10,272 nucleotides of DNA from Acidobacteriota bacterium (GCA_027458945.1 DAIDOU010000041.1:1-10272); one strand, 5' to 3'; shown: positions 1 through 6,058, numbered from the stretch's first letter. Numbers and translations are program-made. The notes: generated by a model from the letters alone, not told the origin.

Positions 1-1
1 C

Positions 2-472
2 CCGCCGACGGGGGCAACGCTCGCCCCGCCGCTCGCCGCGCCGGCCGAGTCCGAGGGGACGCGGGAGCGGCTCGCCGCGGCTGCGCGGCTCCTCGCCGCC
101 GGCCGCCTCGACGACGCCGCCGCTCAGGTGGGCACGGCGCGGCTCGCGGATCCTTCGGACCCCGGCGTGCACGCGCTCGAGGGGTTCCTGCACGACGTCT
201 CCGGAAGGACGCAGCTGGCGGTGGCCGCGTACCGCGCCGCTCTGTTCCTCGACCCCGGCCTGTTCCAGGTCCGTCTCCTGCTCGCCGACGCCTTGCGCCG
301 GCTCGGCCACGAGCGGCGCGCCGAGACGGAGTACCGCGAGGTGTTGGCCGCGCTCGCCGCCGGCCGGGCGGACGAGGTCGAGGCGCTCGCGGGCCTGGCG
401 TGGCCCGACCGCGGTGAGGCGTCGCGGCGTGCCCGCGAAGCGCTGCACGGCGGCTCCCCGCCGCCGCCGTAG
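2..472 (+). CDS. C-terminal part of a TPR protein, probably CheR-type methyltransferase (5' end missing)
   Basis: The reading frame is open from the left edge to the TAG at 470-472, giving 156 residues with no start codon that needs to be invoked, so the gene begins outside the window. What is visible is alpha-helical and Ala/Leu/Arg rich. It has at least two tetratricopeptide-like helix pairs: an 'ARLLAAGRLDDAAA' helix near residues 29-42, and a second repeat containing 'AYRAALFLDPGLFQVRLLLA', followed by 'LRRLGHERRAETEYREVL'. The run 'YRAALFLDP...LADALRRLG' closely resembles the TPR tail that follows the methyltransferase domain in CheR proteins, which methylate chemoreceptor glutamates using S-adenosylmethionine. 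The catalytic domain itself is not in the window, so CheR is an inference from the tail alone. Other TPR proteins remain possible. The protein ends in a proline run just before a GC-rich hairpin. Confidence 0.6.
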   Translation, partial: PPTGATLAPPLAAPAESEGTRERLAAAARLLAAGRLDDAAAQVGTARLADPSDPGVHALEGFLHDVSGRTQLAVAAYRAALFLDPGLFQVRLLLADALRRLGHERRAETEYREVLAALAAGRADEVEALAGLAWPDRGEASRRAREALHGGSPPPP

Positions 473-498
473 CGCCCGGGCGCCGCCGGCCCCGGCGG
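472..498 (+). terminator. GC-rich palindromes just after the TPR gene, possible weak terminator
   Basis: A perfect 12-base palindrome GCGCCCGGGCGC (472-483) overlaps the stop codon. A second structure, CCGCCG-gccc-CGGCGG (483-488 and 493-498), has a 6-bp stem and 4-nt loop. The two compete for base 483. No T-run follows, so a classical intrinsic terminator is not shown. It may slow polymerase or simply reflect high GC. Confidence 0.25.
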
Positions 499-509
499 TC
501 GCGGCCGTG

Positions 510-534
510 AACGCTCCGGGCGTTGCCGTACAAT
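510..534 (+). promoter_or_regulatory. Putative promoter of the small membrane protein-acpS pair
   Basis: A TACAAT box (529-534) stands out from the GC-rich surroundings and differs from the sigma-70 -10 consensus at one position. Only six bases separate it from the GTG at 541, so transcription would begin at or next to the start codon. The -35 region is poor (GTGAAC at 507-512 is the best match). A small inverted repeat AACGC-tccgg-GCGTT (510-524) sits immediately upstream of the -10 box and could be a regulator site or chance. Confidence 0.4.
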
Positions 535-540
535 CCTCGT

Positions 541-789
541 GTGTCGGGCAAGAACGCGCTGCGCGTGAGCGGGGTTTTCGCCGCCGCCGTGTACCTCACC
601 GCGGCGGGGTGGTTTTTCGTGCTCGCCCCGTGGAGCGGGTTCTGGGCGCTCCGGGTGGTGCCGGCGGCCCCGTTCTGGCTCGCCGCCTGGCTCGACAACC
701 CGGCCGTCCGGGGGGCGATCTCCGGGTTCGGGCTCGTCCACTTCGGCGCCGCCTGGTCGTGGCTCGACGGCGCAGCGAGGAACTCATGA
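541..789 (+). CDS. Small hydrophobic membrane protein upstream of acpS, function unknown
   Basis: This 82-residue protein begins at GTG 541. A longer version from TTG 523 is possible, but that codon would lie upstream of the likely transcription start set by the TACAAT box. I do not recognise a named family. Visible features are one clear membrane helix at about residues 8-29 and a second hydrophobic, Trp/Pro-containing stretch at about 34-52. A weaker third segment at 57-74 contains 'GFGLVHFGAAWSWL'. There is no signal-peptidase site, no cysteine and no obvious catalytic residue. Its TGA (787-789) overlaps the acpS ATG at 786 by four bases, so the two are almost certainly co-translated. There is no Shine-Dalgarno sequence ahead of its GTG, consistent with leaderless translation. 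Hydrophobic composition and tight coupling favour a real gene over a chance frame. Confidence 0.65.
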   Translation: MSGKNALRVSGVFAAAVYLTAAGWFFVLAPWSGFWALRVVPAAPFWLAAWLDNPAVRGAISGFGLVHFGAAWSWLDGAARNS

Positions 790-1151
790 TCGCCGGCGTC
801 GGCCTCGATCTCGTCGGCGTCGAGCGCACCTCGAGGCTGCTCGCCCGCCACGGCGAGCGCTTGCTCGGGCGCTGCTTCGCCGCCGGCGAGGTGACGCGGC
901 CGGCCGACGCGGAGCACGTCGCCGGCCTGCTCGCCGCCAAGGAGGCGGCGTTCAAGGCGCTCGGCACCGGCTGGGCCGGCGGGGTCGGCTGGCGCGACGC
1001 GGTCGTCTCCCGTGGCGCGGCCGGTGTCCCCGGCCTGCGCTTCGAACGGGCGGCCGCCGCCCGCTCCGCGGCGCTCGGCGTCCGCCGCGCCCACCTCTCG
1101 ATCACGCACGCCGCCGGCGTCGCCGTCGCCGTTGTGATCCTGGAGGCGTAG
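786..1151 (+). CDS. acpS: Holo-[acyl-carrier-protein] synthase
   Basis: AcpS is a 4'-phosphopantetheinyl transferase that moves the phosphopantetheine arm of coenzyme A onto a serine of apo-ACP, activating it for fatty-acid synthesis in the cytoplasm. The 121-residue product has the family's usual length. The N-terminus carries 'GVGLDLVGVER' with the metal-binding Asp at residue 8, and the second signature 'LLAAKEAAFKALGTG' spans about 48-62 with the metal-binding Glu at 53. The C-terminus has the expected 'LSITH' strand at 104-108. The ATG at 786 overlaps the stop of the small membrane protein and is preceded by GAGGAA (777-782), a good ribosome site lying inside that upstream gene. A longer in-frame reading from further upstream adds only low-complexity Arg/Ala sequence and is not credible. 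Nothing is missing from the active site. Confidence 0.95.
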   Translation: MIAGVGLDLVGVERTSRLLARHGERLLGRCFAAGEVTRPADAEHVAGLLAAKEAAFKALGTGWAGGVGWRDAVVSRGAAGVPGLRFERAAAARSAALGVRRAHLSITHAAGVAVAVVILEA

Positions 1152-1172
1152 AGGCCGGGGCTCGGGACGACA

Positions 1173-1194
1173 GTGGTCCGTGGTCCGTGGTCCG
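1173..1194. repeat. Seven-base tandem repeat, three copies
   Basis: The unit TGGTCCG occurs three times with no mismatch (1174-1180, 1181-1187, 1188-1194), and one further base at 1173 keeps the period. On the minus strand it reads as ACCACGG units. It lies 22 bases past the acpS stop. The period of seven is the same as in the spacer between lgt and rluD. Confidence 0.85.
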
Positions 1195-1320
1195 AACGGG
1201 CCGCGCCGGCCGCAGGCCGCGCGGCCGCGAGCGCCTCATCCGAAGGCACCCCTCCACCGGAGGCAGGCCCTCGCCACTCGCGGCGTGTAGCCGCGCTGCC
1301 GCCGTTGGGCCTATCGCAAG

Positions 1321-1384
1321 GCGCGTGAGCCGGTCGCAGCGGAGTGTGGCCGGAGGCCACATGAGCACGCGAACCGGCGAGCGC
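1321..1384. repeat. Concentric imperfect palindrome, REP-like or cruciform-forming
   Basis: Three inverted pairs share nearly the same centre, at about base 1353. The inner stem is TGTGGCC (1345-1351) with GGCCACA (1355-1361) around a GGA loop. The middle pair is GCCGGT (1329-1334) with ACCGGC (1373-1378). The outer pair is GCGC (1321-1324) with GCGC (1381-1384). The arms are interrupted by unpaired bases, as in bacterial REP elements or transcribed stem-loops. No transposase accompanies it. It could be a repeat family, a structured RNA or a transcription barrier after acpS. Confidence 0.55.
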
Positions 1385-1410
1385 AACGCCGCGAGAGGCC
1401 CGGCGCCGGC

Positions 1411-1446
1411 AGCGCCAGAAGCAGGGCGCTCGCCAACCCTTATACT
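1411..1446 (+). promoter_or_regulatory. Putative promoter of the receiver-domain gene
   Basis: TATACT (1441-1446) is a strong -10 match in a GC-rich region, seven bases before the ATG at 1454, so the mRNA would start at or next to the start codon. No convincing -35 hexamer is seen. An inverted repeat AGCGCC (1411-1416) / GGCGCT (1425-1430) with an 8-base gap covers the place where a -35 would lie and could bind a regulator. Confidence 0.45.
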
Positions 1447-1453
1447 GCGAGGC

Positions 1454-1843
1454 ATGGCGCGGGTGCTGATCGTGGACGACGAGCCCTACATCCTCCGCAT
1501 CCTCGCGTTCAAGCTCCGCCGCGCCGGGTACGTCGCCCTCGAGGCGGCCAACGCCGAGGAGGCGCTCGCGATCCTCGGCGACGGGGCGGTCGACTGTCTG
1601 ATCCTCGACGTGTCGCTCGGCGCCCCGATGACCGGGTTCCAGCTCGCCGAGCGGTTGCGCGACGACCCGCGCCACTGCCGCACTCCGGTGGTGTTCCTCA
1701 CCGCCCACGCCCTCGCCGCCGAGGTTCGCCGCGGACGCGAGCTGGGCGCCGCGGCCTACATCACCAAGCCGTTCTCGCTGCAGCAGGTGCTCGAGCAGGT
1801 CGGGAACCTCGTCCCGCTTGACGGGGCCGAGCATCGTGCGTAG
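1454..1843 (+). CDS. Stand-alone receiver-domain response regulator
   Basis: This is a single CheY-like receiver domain of 129 residues with no attached output domain. The acidic pocket is D8-D9, the phosphate-accepting Asp is D52 in 'CLILDVSLG', the switch Thr is T83 in 'VVFLTAHA', and the invariant Lys is K105 in 'AYITKPF'. A complete set of key residues implies it can be phosphorylated by a histidine kinase, none of which is encoded in the window. Without an output domain it presumably acts by protein contact or as a phosphorelay intermediate. The ATG at 1454 is chosen because 'MARVLIVDDEP' is a textbook receiver start. The GAGG at 1449-1452 is too close to serve as a normal ribosome site, and a -10 box lies just upstream. 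It precedes ileS by 54 bases on the same strand, so it may be the first gene of that transcript. Confidence 0.9.
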   Translation: MARVLIVDDEPYILRILAFKLRRAGYVALEAANAEEALAILGDGAVDCLILDVSLGAPMTGFQLAERLRDDPRHCRTPVVFLTAHALAAEVRRGRELGAAAYITKPFSLQQVLEQVGNLVPLDGAEHRA

Positions 1844-1853
1844 GGTTGGATGT

Positions 1854-1881
1854 TTCGCGCCGGGATCGCCCCCGGCGCGGA
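1854..1881 (+). promoter_or_regulatory. Strong hairpin in the ileS leader
   Basis: CGCGCCGGG (1856-1864) pairs perfectly with CCCGGCGCG (1871-1879) around the loop ATCGCC (1865-1870). A T-G and a T-A pair (1855-1880, 1854-1881) extend it to 11 bp. It fills the gap between the response regulator stop and the ileS ribosome site. No T-run follows, so it is not a classical terminator. It could tune ileS translation, process the mRNA, or cause partial termination. Confidence 0.5.
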
Positions 1882-1884
1882 CGC

Positions 1885-1891
1885 AAAGGGG
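1885..1891 (+). promoter_or_regulatory. Ribosome binding site deciding the ileS start
   Basis: AAAGGGG lies six bases before the ATG at 1898. The alternative ATG at 1850 has no comparable purine run and adds 16 residues not expected in IleRS, so this site supports the 1898 start. Confidence 0.6.
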
Positions 1892-1897
1892 CACGGC

Positions 1898-4774
1898 ATG
1901 TACAAGGAGACGCTGAACCTTCCCGCCACCGACTTTCCCATGCGCGCGGACGCTGCTCGCCGCGAGCCGGAACGGCTGGCGCGCTGGGAGAACGACGACC
2001 TCTACGGAAGGCTGCGCGCGGGGCGCGCCGGCGCGCCCCGCTTCCTTCTCCACGACGGCCCGCCGTACGCCAACGAGCACATCCACCTCGGGACGGCGTT
2101 CAACAAGATCCTCAAGGACTTCGTCGTGCGTTCGCGGGCGATGCTCGGCTTCGACGTGCCGTTCGTGCCCGGCTGGGACTGCCACGGCCTCCCGATCGAA
2201 CAGAAGGTGGACCGCGAGCTCGGCGGTCGCAAGCTGGCGATGTCCGACCTCGAGGTGCGCGCGGCGTGCCGCGAGTACGCGGAGCGCTTCGTCGCGGTGC
2301 AACGGGAGGAGTTCCGCCGCCTCGGCGGGATCGGCACCTGGTACCACCCGTACCTCACGATGTCGCCGCGCTACGAGGCCGACATCGCCGCCGCGCTCGG
2401 CCGGGTCGTCGAGCAGGGCCTGCTCTACCGCGCGCGCAAGGCGATCCGCTGGTGCTGGCAGTGCCGCACCGCCCTCGCCGAGGCCGAGCTCGAGTACGCG
2501 CCGCGCACCGATCCCGAGATCACGGTCGCCTTCCCGGCCGCCGACCCGGCCGCGGTGCGTGCGGCGTTCGGCGCCCCCGGCGGCGGCGACGTCGCGTTCG
2601 TGATCTGGACGACGACGCCGTGGACGATCCCGTCCAACCTCGCGATCGCCGTCCACCCCGAGGCGGAGTACGTGCTGCTCGACGGCGAGCGTGGCGGCCT
2701 GGTGACCGCTGCGGCGCTCGCCCCGGCCGTGCTCGCCGCCGCCGGGCTGCACGGGAGAGAGGTCGGCCGGGTCAAGGGCGGGGCGCTCGTCGGCCTCGCC
2801 TACCGGCACCCGCTCGCGCCGGGCCTGCGCGCCGCGCTCCCCGAGGGGGCGAAGGCGTTCGTGATCGTGCCGGCCGAGTACGTGACGCTCGACACCGGCA
2901 GCGGCCTCGTGCACACCGCGCCGGGCCACGGCGAGGACGACTTCCGCACCGGCAAGGTCGAGGGCCTCCCGATCGTCTCGCCGCTCGACGACGGCGGGCG
3001 TTACACCGCCGAGGTGGCCGAGCTCGCGGGGGTGCACGTTTTCGACGCCAACCCGCGGGTCACCGAGGCGCTCGCCACGGCCGGGGCGCTGCTCGCCGCG
3101 GGCAGCGGCGAGCACGAGTACCCGCACTGCTGGCGCTGCCACAACCCGGTCATCTTCCGTGCCACCGAGCAGTACTTCATCGCGCTCACCCCCGAGGCGG
3201 CGCCGCACGCGCGGATCGATCTGCGGGCGCGCGCGCTGGCGGAGATCGACCGCGCCTCGTGGCTGCCGCAGTGGGGACAGGCGCGCATCCACGGCATGGT
3301 CGAGAACCGGTTCGAGTGGTGCGTCTCGCGGCAGCGGCGCTGGGGCTCGCCGATCACGGTGCTGGTCTGCGCCAACGAGTCGTGCCGCGCGGTGTGGCCG
3401 GACGGTTCGGACCGCGAAGCGGCGCGGGCGTTCTTCGCCCGCGTCGAGGAGCTGTTCGCCGCCGACGGCGCCGACGCCTGGTACGCCCGGCCGACGGCGG
3501 AGTTCGCCCCGGCCGGTCTGGCCTGCCCCAGGTGCGGCGGCACGGCGTGGGAGAAGGAGCGCGACATCCTCGACGTCTGGTTCGACTCGGGCGCCTCGCA
3601 CCTCGCCGTCTGCGACAACGGGCGCTTCCCCGGACTTTCTTGGCCGGCCGACCTCTACCTCGAGGCGCACGATCAGTACCGCGGCTGGTTCCAGTCGTCG
3701 CTCCTGGTCGGCGTCGTGACCCACGGGGCGGCGCCGTACCGCGCCGTGTTGGTGCACGGCCACGTCCTCGACGCCGCCGGCAAGAAGATGTCGAAGTCGC
3801 TCGGCAACGCGGTCTCGCCGCTCGACGTGACCGCGAAGTTCGGCGCCGATGTGCTGCGCCTCTGGGCGTCGTCGGTCGACTTCCGCGAGGACATGCCGTT
3901 CTCCGAGGAGAGCATGACCCGCGCCGCGGACGCCTACCGGAAGATCCGCAACACCCTGCGCTTCCTCCTCTCGAACCTGAACGGCTTCGACGCTGGCCGC
4001 GACGCGCTGCCGCTCGGGGAGCTGCGCCCCTTCGACGCGTACATCCTGCGCCGCGGCCGCGCGCTCGCCCGCCGCGTGCATGAGGCGTACGAGGGGTTCG
4101 AGTTCCATGCGGTCTACCACGCGCTGATCAACTTCTGCGCCGTCGATCTGTCGGCGGTCTACCTCGACGTGATCAAGGACCGTCTCTACTGCTCGCACCC
4201 GACCTCGGTCGAGCGGCGCTCGGCCCAGACCGCGGTGCACCGTCTCGCCCGCATGCTGACGACCGCGATGGCGCCGGTGCTGGCGTTCACCGCCGACGAG
4301 GCGTGGGAGCACCTCCCCGGCGCGCACGGCGGTGCGGTGTTGCTCGAAACGTTCGACGCGATCGCGGACGCCGGCGACGACGCCGATGCCGACGCCCGGT
4401 TCGCCCGCCTGCTCACGCTGCGCGACGAGGTCAACAAGGAACTCGAGATCCACCGCCAGCAGGGCGAGTTCGGCAAGTCGCTCGAGGCGGGTCTTGGCCT
4501 CGCCGGCGACCGCGCCGCGCTCGCAGCCGACCTGGCGGCGACCCGGGTCACCCTGGAGGAGCTGTGCATCGTCTCCCGGGCCGGGGACGCGGGCGGCGGC
4601 GCGACCGTGGCCTCGGCGGCGTACCCCGGCCTCTCGTTCGCCGTGCGCAAGGTGGACGGCGAGCCGTGCCCGCGCTGCTGGCAGCGGCTCCCGGCCGCCG
4701 GCCACCCCGAGCATCCCGCCCTGTGCGCGCGCTGCCTCGAGGTCGTGCTGGCCCTGGCCAGGGACCCGGCGTGA
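1898..4774 (+). CDS. ileS: Isoleucyl-tRNA synthetase
   Basis: IleRS is a class I enzyme that activates isoleucine with ATP, loads it on tRNA-Ile, and hydrolyses mischarged Val-tRNA in its editing domain. The product is 958 residues, a normal length. It opens with 'YKETLNLPATDFPMRAD', typical of the family. The class I signature at 63-66 reads HLGT in place of HIGH, within 'GPPYANEHIHLGTAFNKIL'. The editing domain carries 'WTTTPWTIPSNLA' from residue 237 and 'HTAPGHGEDDF' at 339-349. A CxxC-bearing insert ('CANESC...CPRCGG') precedes the core, which continues with 'DVWFDSGASH'. KMSKS is intact at 630-634. The C-terminal zinc finger has cysteines 924, 927, 943 and 946. The TGA overlaps the lspA ATG by one base. 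The ileS-lspA order is common in bacteria. The leader is only 54 bases, too short for a T-box. Confidence 0.97.
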   Translation: MYKETLNLPATDFPMRADAARREPERLARWENDDLYGRLRAGRAGAPRFLLHDGPPYANEHIHLGTAFNKILKDFVVRSRAMLGFDVPFVPGWDCHGLPIEQKVDRELGGRKLAMSDLEVRAACREYAERFVAVQREEFRRLGGIGTWYHPYLTMSPRYEADIAAALGRVVEQGLLYRARKAIRWCWQCRTALAEAELEYAPRTDPEITVAFPAADPAAVRAAFGAPGGGDVAFVIWTTTPWTIPSNLAIAVHPEAEYVLLDGERGGLVTAAALAPAVLAAAGLHGREVGRVKGGALVGLAYRHPLAPGLRAALPEGAKAFVIVPAEYVTLDTGSGLVHTAPGHGEDDFRTGKVEGLPIVSPLDDGGRYTAEVAELAGVHVFDANPRVTEALATAGALLAAGSGEHEYPHCWRCHNPVIFRATEQYFIALTPEAAPHARIDLRARALAEIDRASWLPQWGQARIHGMVENRFEWCVSRQRRWGSPITVLVCANESCRAVWPDGSDREAARAFFARVEELFAADGADAWYARPTAEFAPAGLACPRCGGTAWEKERDILDVWFDSGASHLAVCDNGRFPGLSWPADLYLEAHDQYRGWFQSSLLVGVVTHGAAPYRAVLVHGHVLDAAGKKMSKSLGNAVSPLDVTAKFGADVLRLWASSVDFREDMPFSEESMTRAADAYRKIRNTLRFLLSNLNGFDAGRDALPLGELRPFDAYILRRGRALARRVHEAYEGFEFHAVYHALINFCAVDLSAVYLDVIKDRLYCSHPTSVERRSAQTAVHRLARMLTTAMAPVLAFTADEAWEHLPGAHGGAVLLETFDAIADAGDDADADARFARLLTLRDEVNKELEIHRQQGEFGKSLEAGLGLAGDRAALAADLAATRVTLEELCIVSRAGDAGGGATVASAAYPGLSFAVRKVDGEPCPRCWQRLPAAGHPEHPALCARCLEVVLALARDPA

Positions 4775-5277
4775 TGCGGCTCGCGCGGGCGCTCTCCGTC
4801 GCCGCCGCCGTCGTGATCCTCGACCAGGCCACCAAGGCGTGGATCGTGGCGACGCTCCCGTTCGGCCGCGAGATCAACGTGATCCCGGGGCTGTTGCGCC
4901 TCGTCCACTCGCGCAACCGCGGCATCGCGTTCGGCTTCTTCGGCGCCGCGGGCCCCACGGCGCAGGTCGTGCTGCTCGCCGCCGTCGCTGCGATCGTGGC
5001 GTTCGTCGGCTGGCAGCTGCTGCGCAGCGACGGGGCCGGCCTCGCCGGCGTCGGCCTCGCGCTCGTGCTCGGCGGCGCGGTCGGCAACATCATCGACCGC
5101 ATCGTCCGCGGCGAGGTCGTCGACTTCCTCGACTTCTTCGTGACGATCGGGGGACGCGAGCACCACTGGTTCGCGTTCAACGTGGCCGACTCGGCGATCA
5201 CGGTCGGAGCGGCGTGCCTGATCGTCTCCGAGATCGTCGCCCAGGTGAGGAGCAAGCGTGCATCCGGTTCTGATTGA
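4774..5277 (+). CDS. lspA: Lipoprotein signal peptidase (signal peptidase II)
   Basis: LspA is an inner-membrane aspartyl protease that removes the signal peptide of prolipoproteins just before the lipid-modified cysteine. The 167-residue product shows family landmarks in order: 'LDQATKAW' at 16-23 in the first helix; 'RNRGIAFGFF' at 47-56; 'GGAVGNIIDRIVRGEVVDFLDF' at 100-121 with catalytic Asp 117; and 'WFAFNVADSAI' with catalytic Asp 139. Four hydrophobic helices can be made out, at about 6-24, 63-82, 92-110 and 139-156. The ATG at 4774 reuses the last base of the ileS stop, and AGGG (4760-4763) inside ileS can serve as ribosome site. The gene overlaps lgt by 20 bases. The 'EHH' insert just before the second Asp is a minor lineage feature. 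Confidence 0.96.
   Translation: MRLARALSVAAAVVILDQATKAWIVATLPFGREINVIPGLLRLVHSRNRGIAFGFFGAAGPTAQVVLLAAVAAIVAFVGWQLLRSDGAGLAGVGLALVLGGAVGNIIDRIVRGEVVDFLDFFVTIGGREHHWFAFNVADSAITVGAACLIVSEIVAQVRSKRASGSD
5247..5252 (+). promoter_or_regulatory. Ribosome binding site of lgt, inside lspA
   Basis: GAGGAG lies five bases before the GTG at 5258 and within the last codons of lspA. It supports that GTG as the true start and hence the 20-base overlap. Confidence 0.65.
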
Positions 5278-6043
5278 CCTCGGCTTCTACCAGATTCCCA
5301 CCTACGGCGTACTGCTCTACACCGGCATCGTGCTCGGGATCTGGCTCGCGAGCCGGCGGGCCAAGCTCGTCGGCCTTCCCGGCGACAAGGTGATGGACCT
5401 CGGCGCCTGGGTCGTGCTCTGGGGGCTTGCCGGCAGCAAGCTCCTGCTCGTGATCACCGACCCGTCGTACCTGGCCTCGTTCGCCGGCTTCTGGGGCCTG
5501 CTGCGCGCGGGCGGCGTGTTCTACGGCGGTCTGATCGGCGCCCTGGCCGCAGCCTTCGTGCTGCTCCGCCGCTACCGGTTGCCGTTTTTCGCGGTCGCCG
5601 ACGTCCTCGCGCCGTCGGTGGCGCTCGGCCACTTCTTCGGGCGCCTCGGCTGCTTTTCCGCCGGCTGCTGCTACGGCCGTGCGTGCGGCTCGTGGCTCGG
5701 CGTCGTCTTCACCGACCCGCGCGCGGCCGCGGTCTCCGGGACGCCGCTCGGCGTCCCGATCTACCCGACCCAGCTGATCGAGGCCGCGTTCAACCTCGCC
5801 AACTACGTCTTCCTCGCCTGGCTGTTCCGCAGGCGTGTGCGGCCCGGCACCGTGATCGCCGCCTACCTGATCGGCTACGGCATCGCGCGCTTCCTCATCG
5901 AGTTCCTGCGCGGCGACGCCGACCGCGGCTTCGTCCTCGGCGGCGCCCTCTCGACGAGCCAGGCGATCGCGGGCGTGATGGTCCCGCTCGGCGTCGCGAT
6001 CCTCGTCTGGGTCCATCGCCGCACGCGCGACGCCGCCGCGTGA
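5258..6043 (+). CDS. lgt: Phosphatidylglycerol--prolipoprotein diacylglyceryl transferase
   Basis: Lgt transfers diacylglycerol from phosphatidylglycerol to the lipobox cysteine of prolipoproteins in the inner membrane, the step just before LspA cleavage. The 261-residue polytopic protein begins 'MHPVLIDLGF', typical of the family ('hPvl..iG...i..YG'). Landmarks are 'GGVFYGGLIGALAAAF' at 85-100 and the signature from 128, 'GRLGCFSAGCCYGR', which aligns with the usual GRxGNFxNxxxxGR. Further on are 'PIYPTQLIEA' at 167-176 and 'YGIARFLIEFLRGD' at 207-220 with the conserved arginines 211 and 218. The signature region is rich in cysteine (132, 137, 138, 143), replacing the Asn residues of the E. 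coli enzyme. I believe this variant occurs in other phyla and is not a sign of decay. The start is GTG, supported by GAGGAG upstream. It is coupled to lspA. Confidence 0.96.
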   Translation: MHPVLIDLGFYQIPTYGVLLYTGIVLGIWLASRRAKLVGLPGDKVMDLGAWVVLWGLAGSKLLLVITDPSYLASFAGFWGLLRAGGVFYGGLIGALAAAFVLLRRYRLPFFAVADVLAPSVALGHFFGRLGCFSAGCCYGRACGSWLGVVFTDPRAAAVSGTPLGVPIYPTQLIEAAFNLANYVFLAWLFRRRVRPGTVIAAYLIGYGIARFLIEFLRGDADRGFVLGGALSTSQAIAGVMVPLGVAILVWVHRRTRDAAA

Positions 6044-6058
6044 GGGGACCATGAAGGT

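Larger units (their letters stand above)
1152..1453. other. 302-base spacer between acpS and the response regulator
   Basis: No credible gene is seen here. The spacer holds a 7-base tandem repeat (1173-1194), a concentric palindrome (1321-1384), a 10-base perfect palindrome CCGGCGCCGG (1400-1409), a short inverted repeat (1411-1430) and a TATACT -10 box (1441-1446). The open frame that crosses it into the response regulator is Arg/Gly/Ala-rich and does not resemble a receiver-domain N-terminus. Confidence 0.6.

Noticed and set aside
414..785. Longer acpS product starting near 414
   Set aside because: The extension is in a frame overlapping the TPR gene end and the small membrane gene and has no AcpS similarity; GAGGAA plus ATG at 786 fits.
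1173..1194. TGGTCCG copies as a CRISPR or origin iterons
   Set aside because: The units are contiguous with no spacers, only three copies, and no replication or cas gene is nearby.
1187..1453. N-terminal extension of the response regulator from GTG 1187
   Set aside because: It adds 89 residues of Arg/Ala-rich sequence crossing the palindromes and the -10 box; the receiver fold starts at 1454.
1850..1897. ATG 1850 as the ileS start
   Set aside because: It has no ribosome site, encodes the hairpin arm as 16 extra residues, and IleRS proteins start close to the 'TLNLP' motif.
1844..1897. T-box or other tRNA-sensing leader before ileS
   Set aside because: The gap is only 54 bases, has one hairpin and lacks the conserved T-box sequence.
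596..4714. Minus-strand open frame of 1372 codons antisense to acpS, the response regulator and ileS
   Set aside because: Its product is Arg/Gly/Glu/Ala-rich without a recognisable domain. It lies exactly opposite well-identified genes, and long antisense frames are expected where third codon positions are nearly all G or C.
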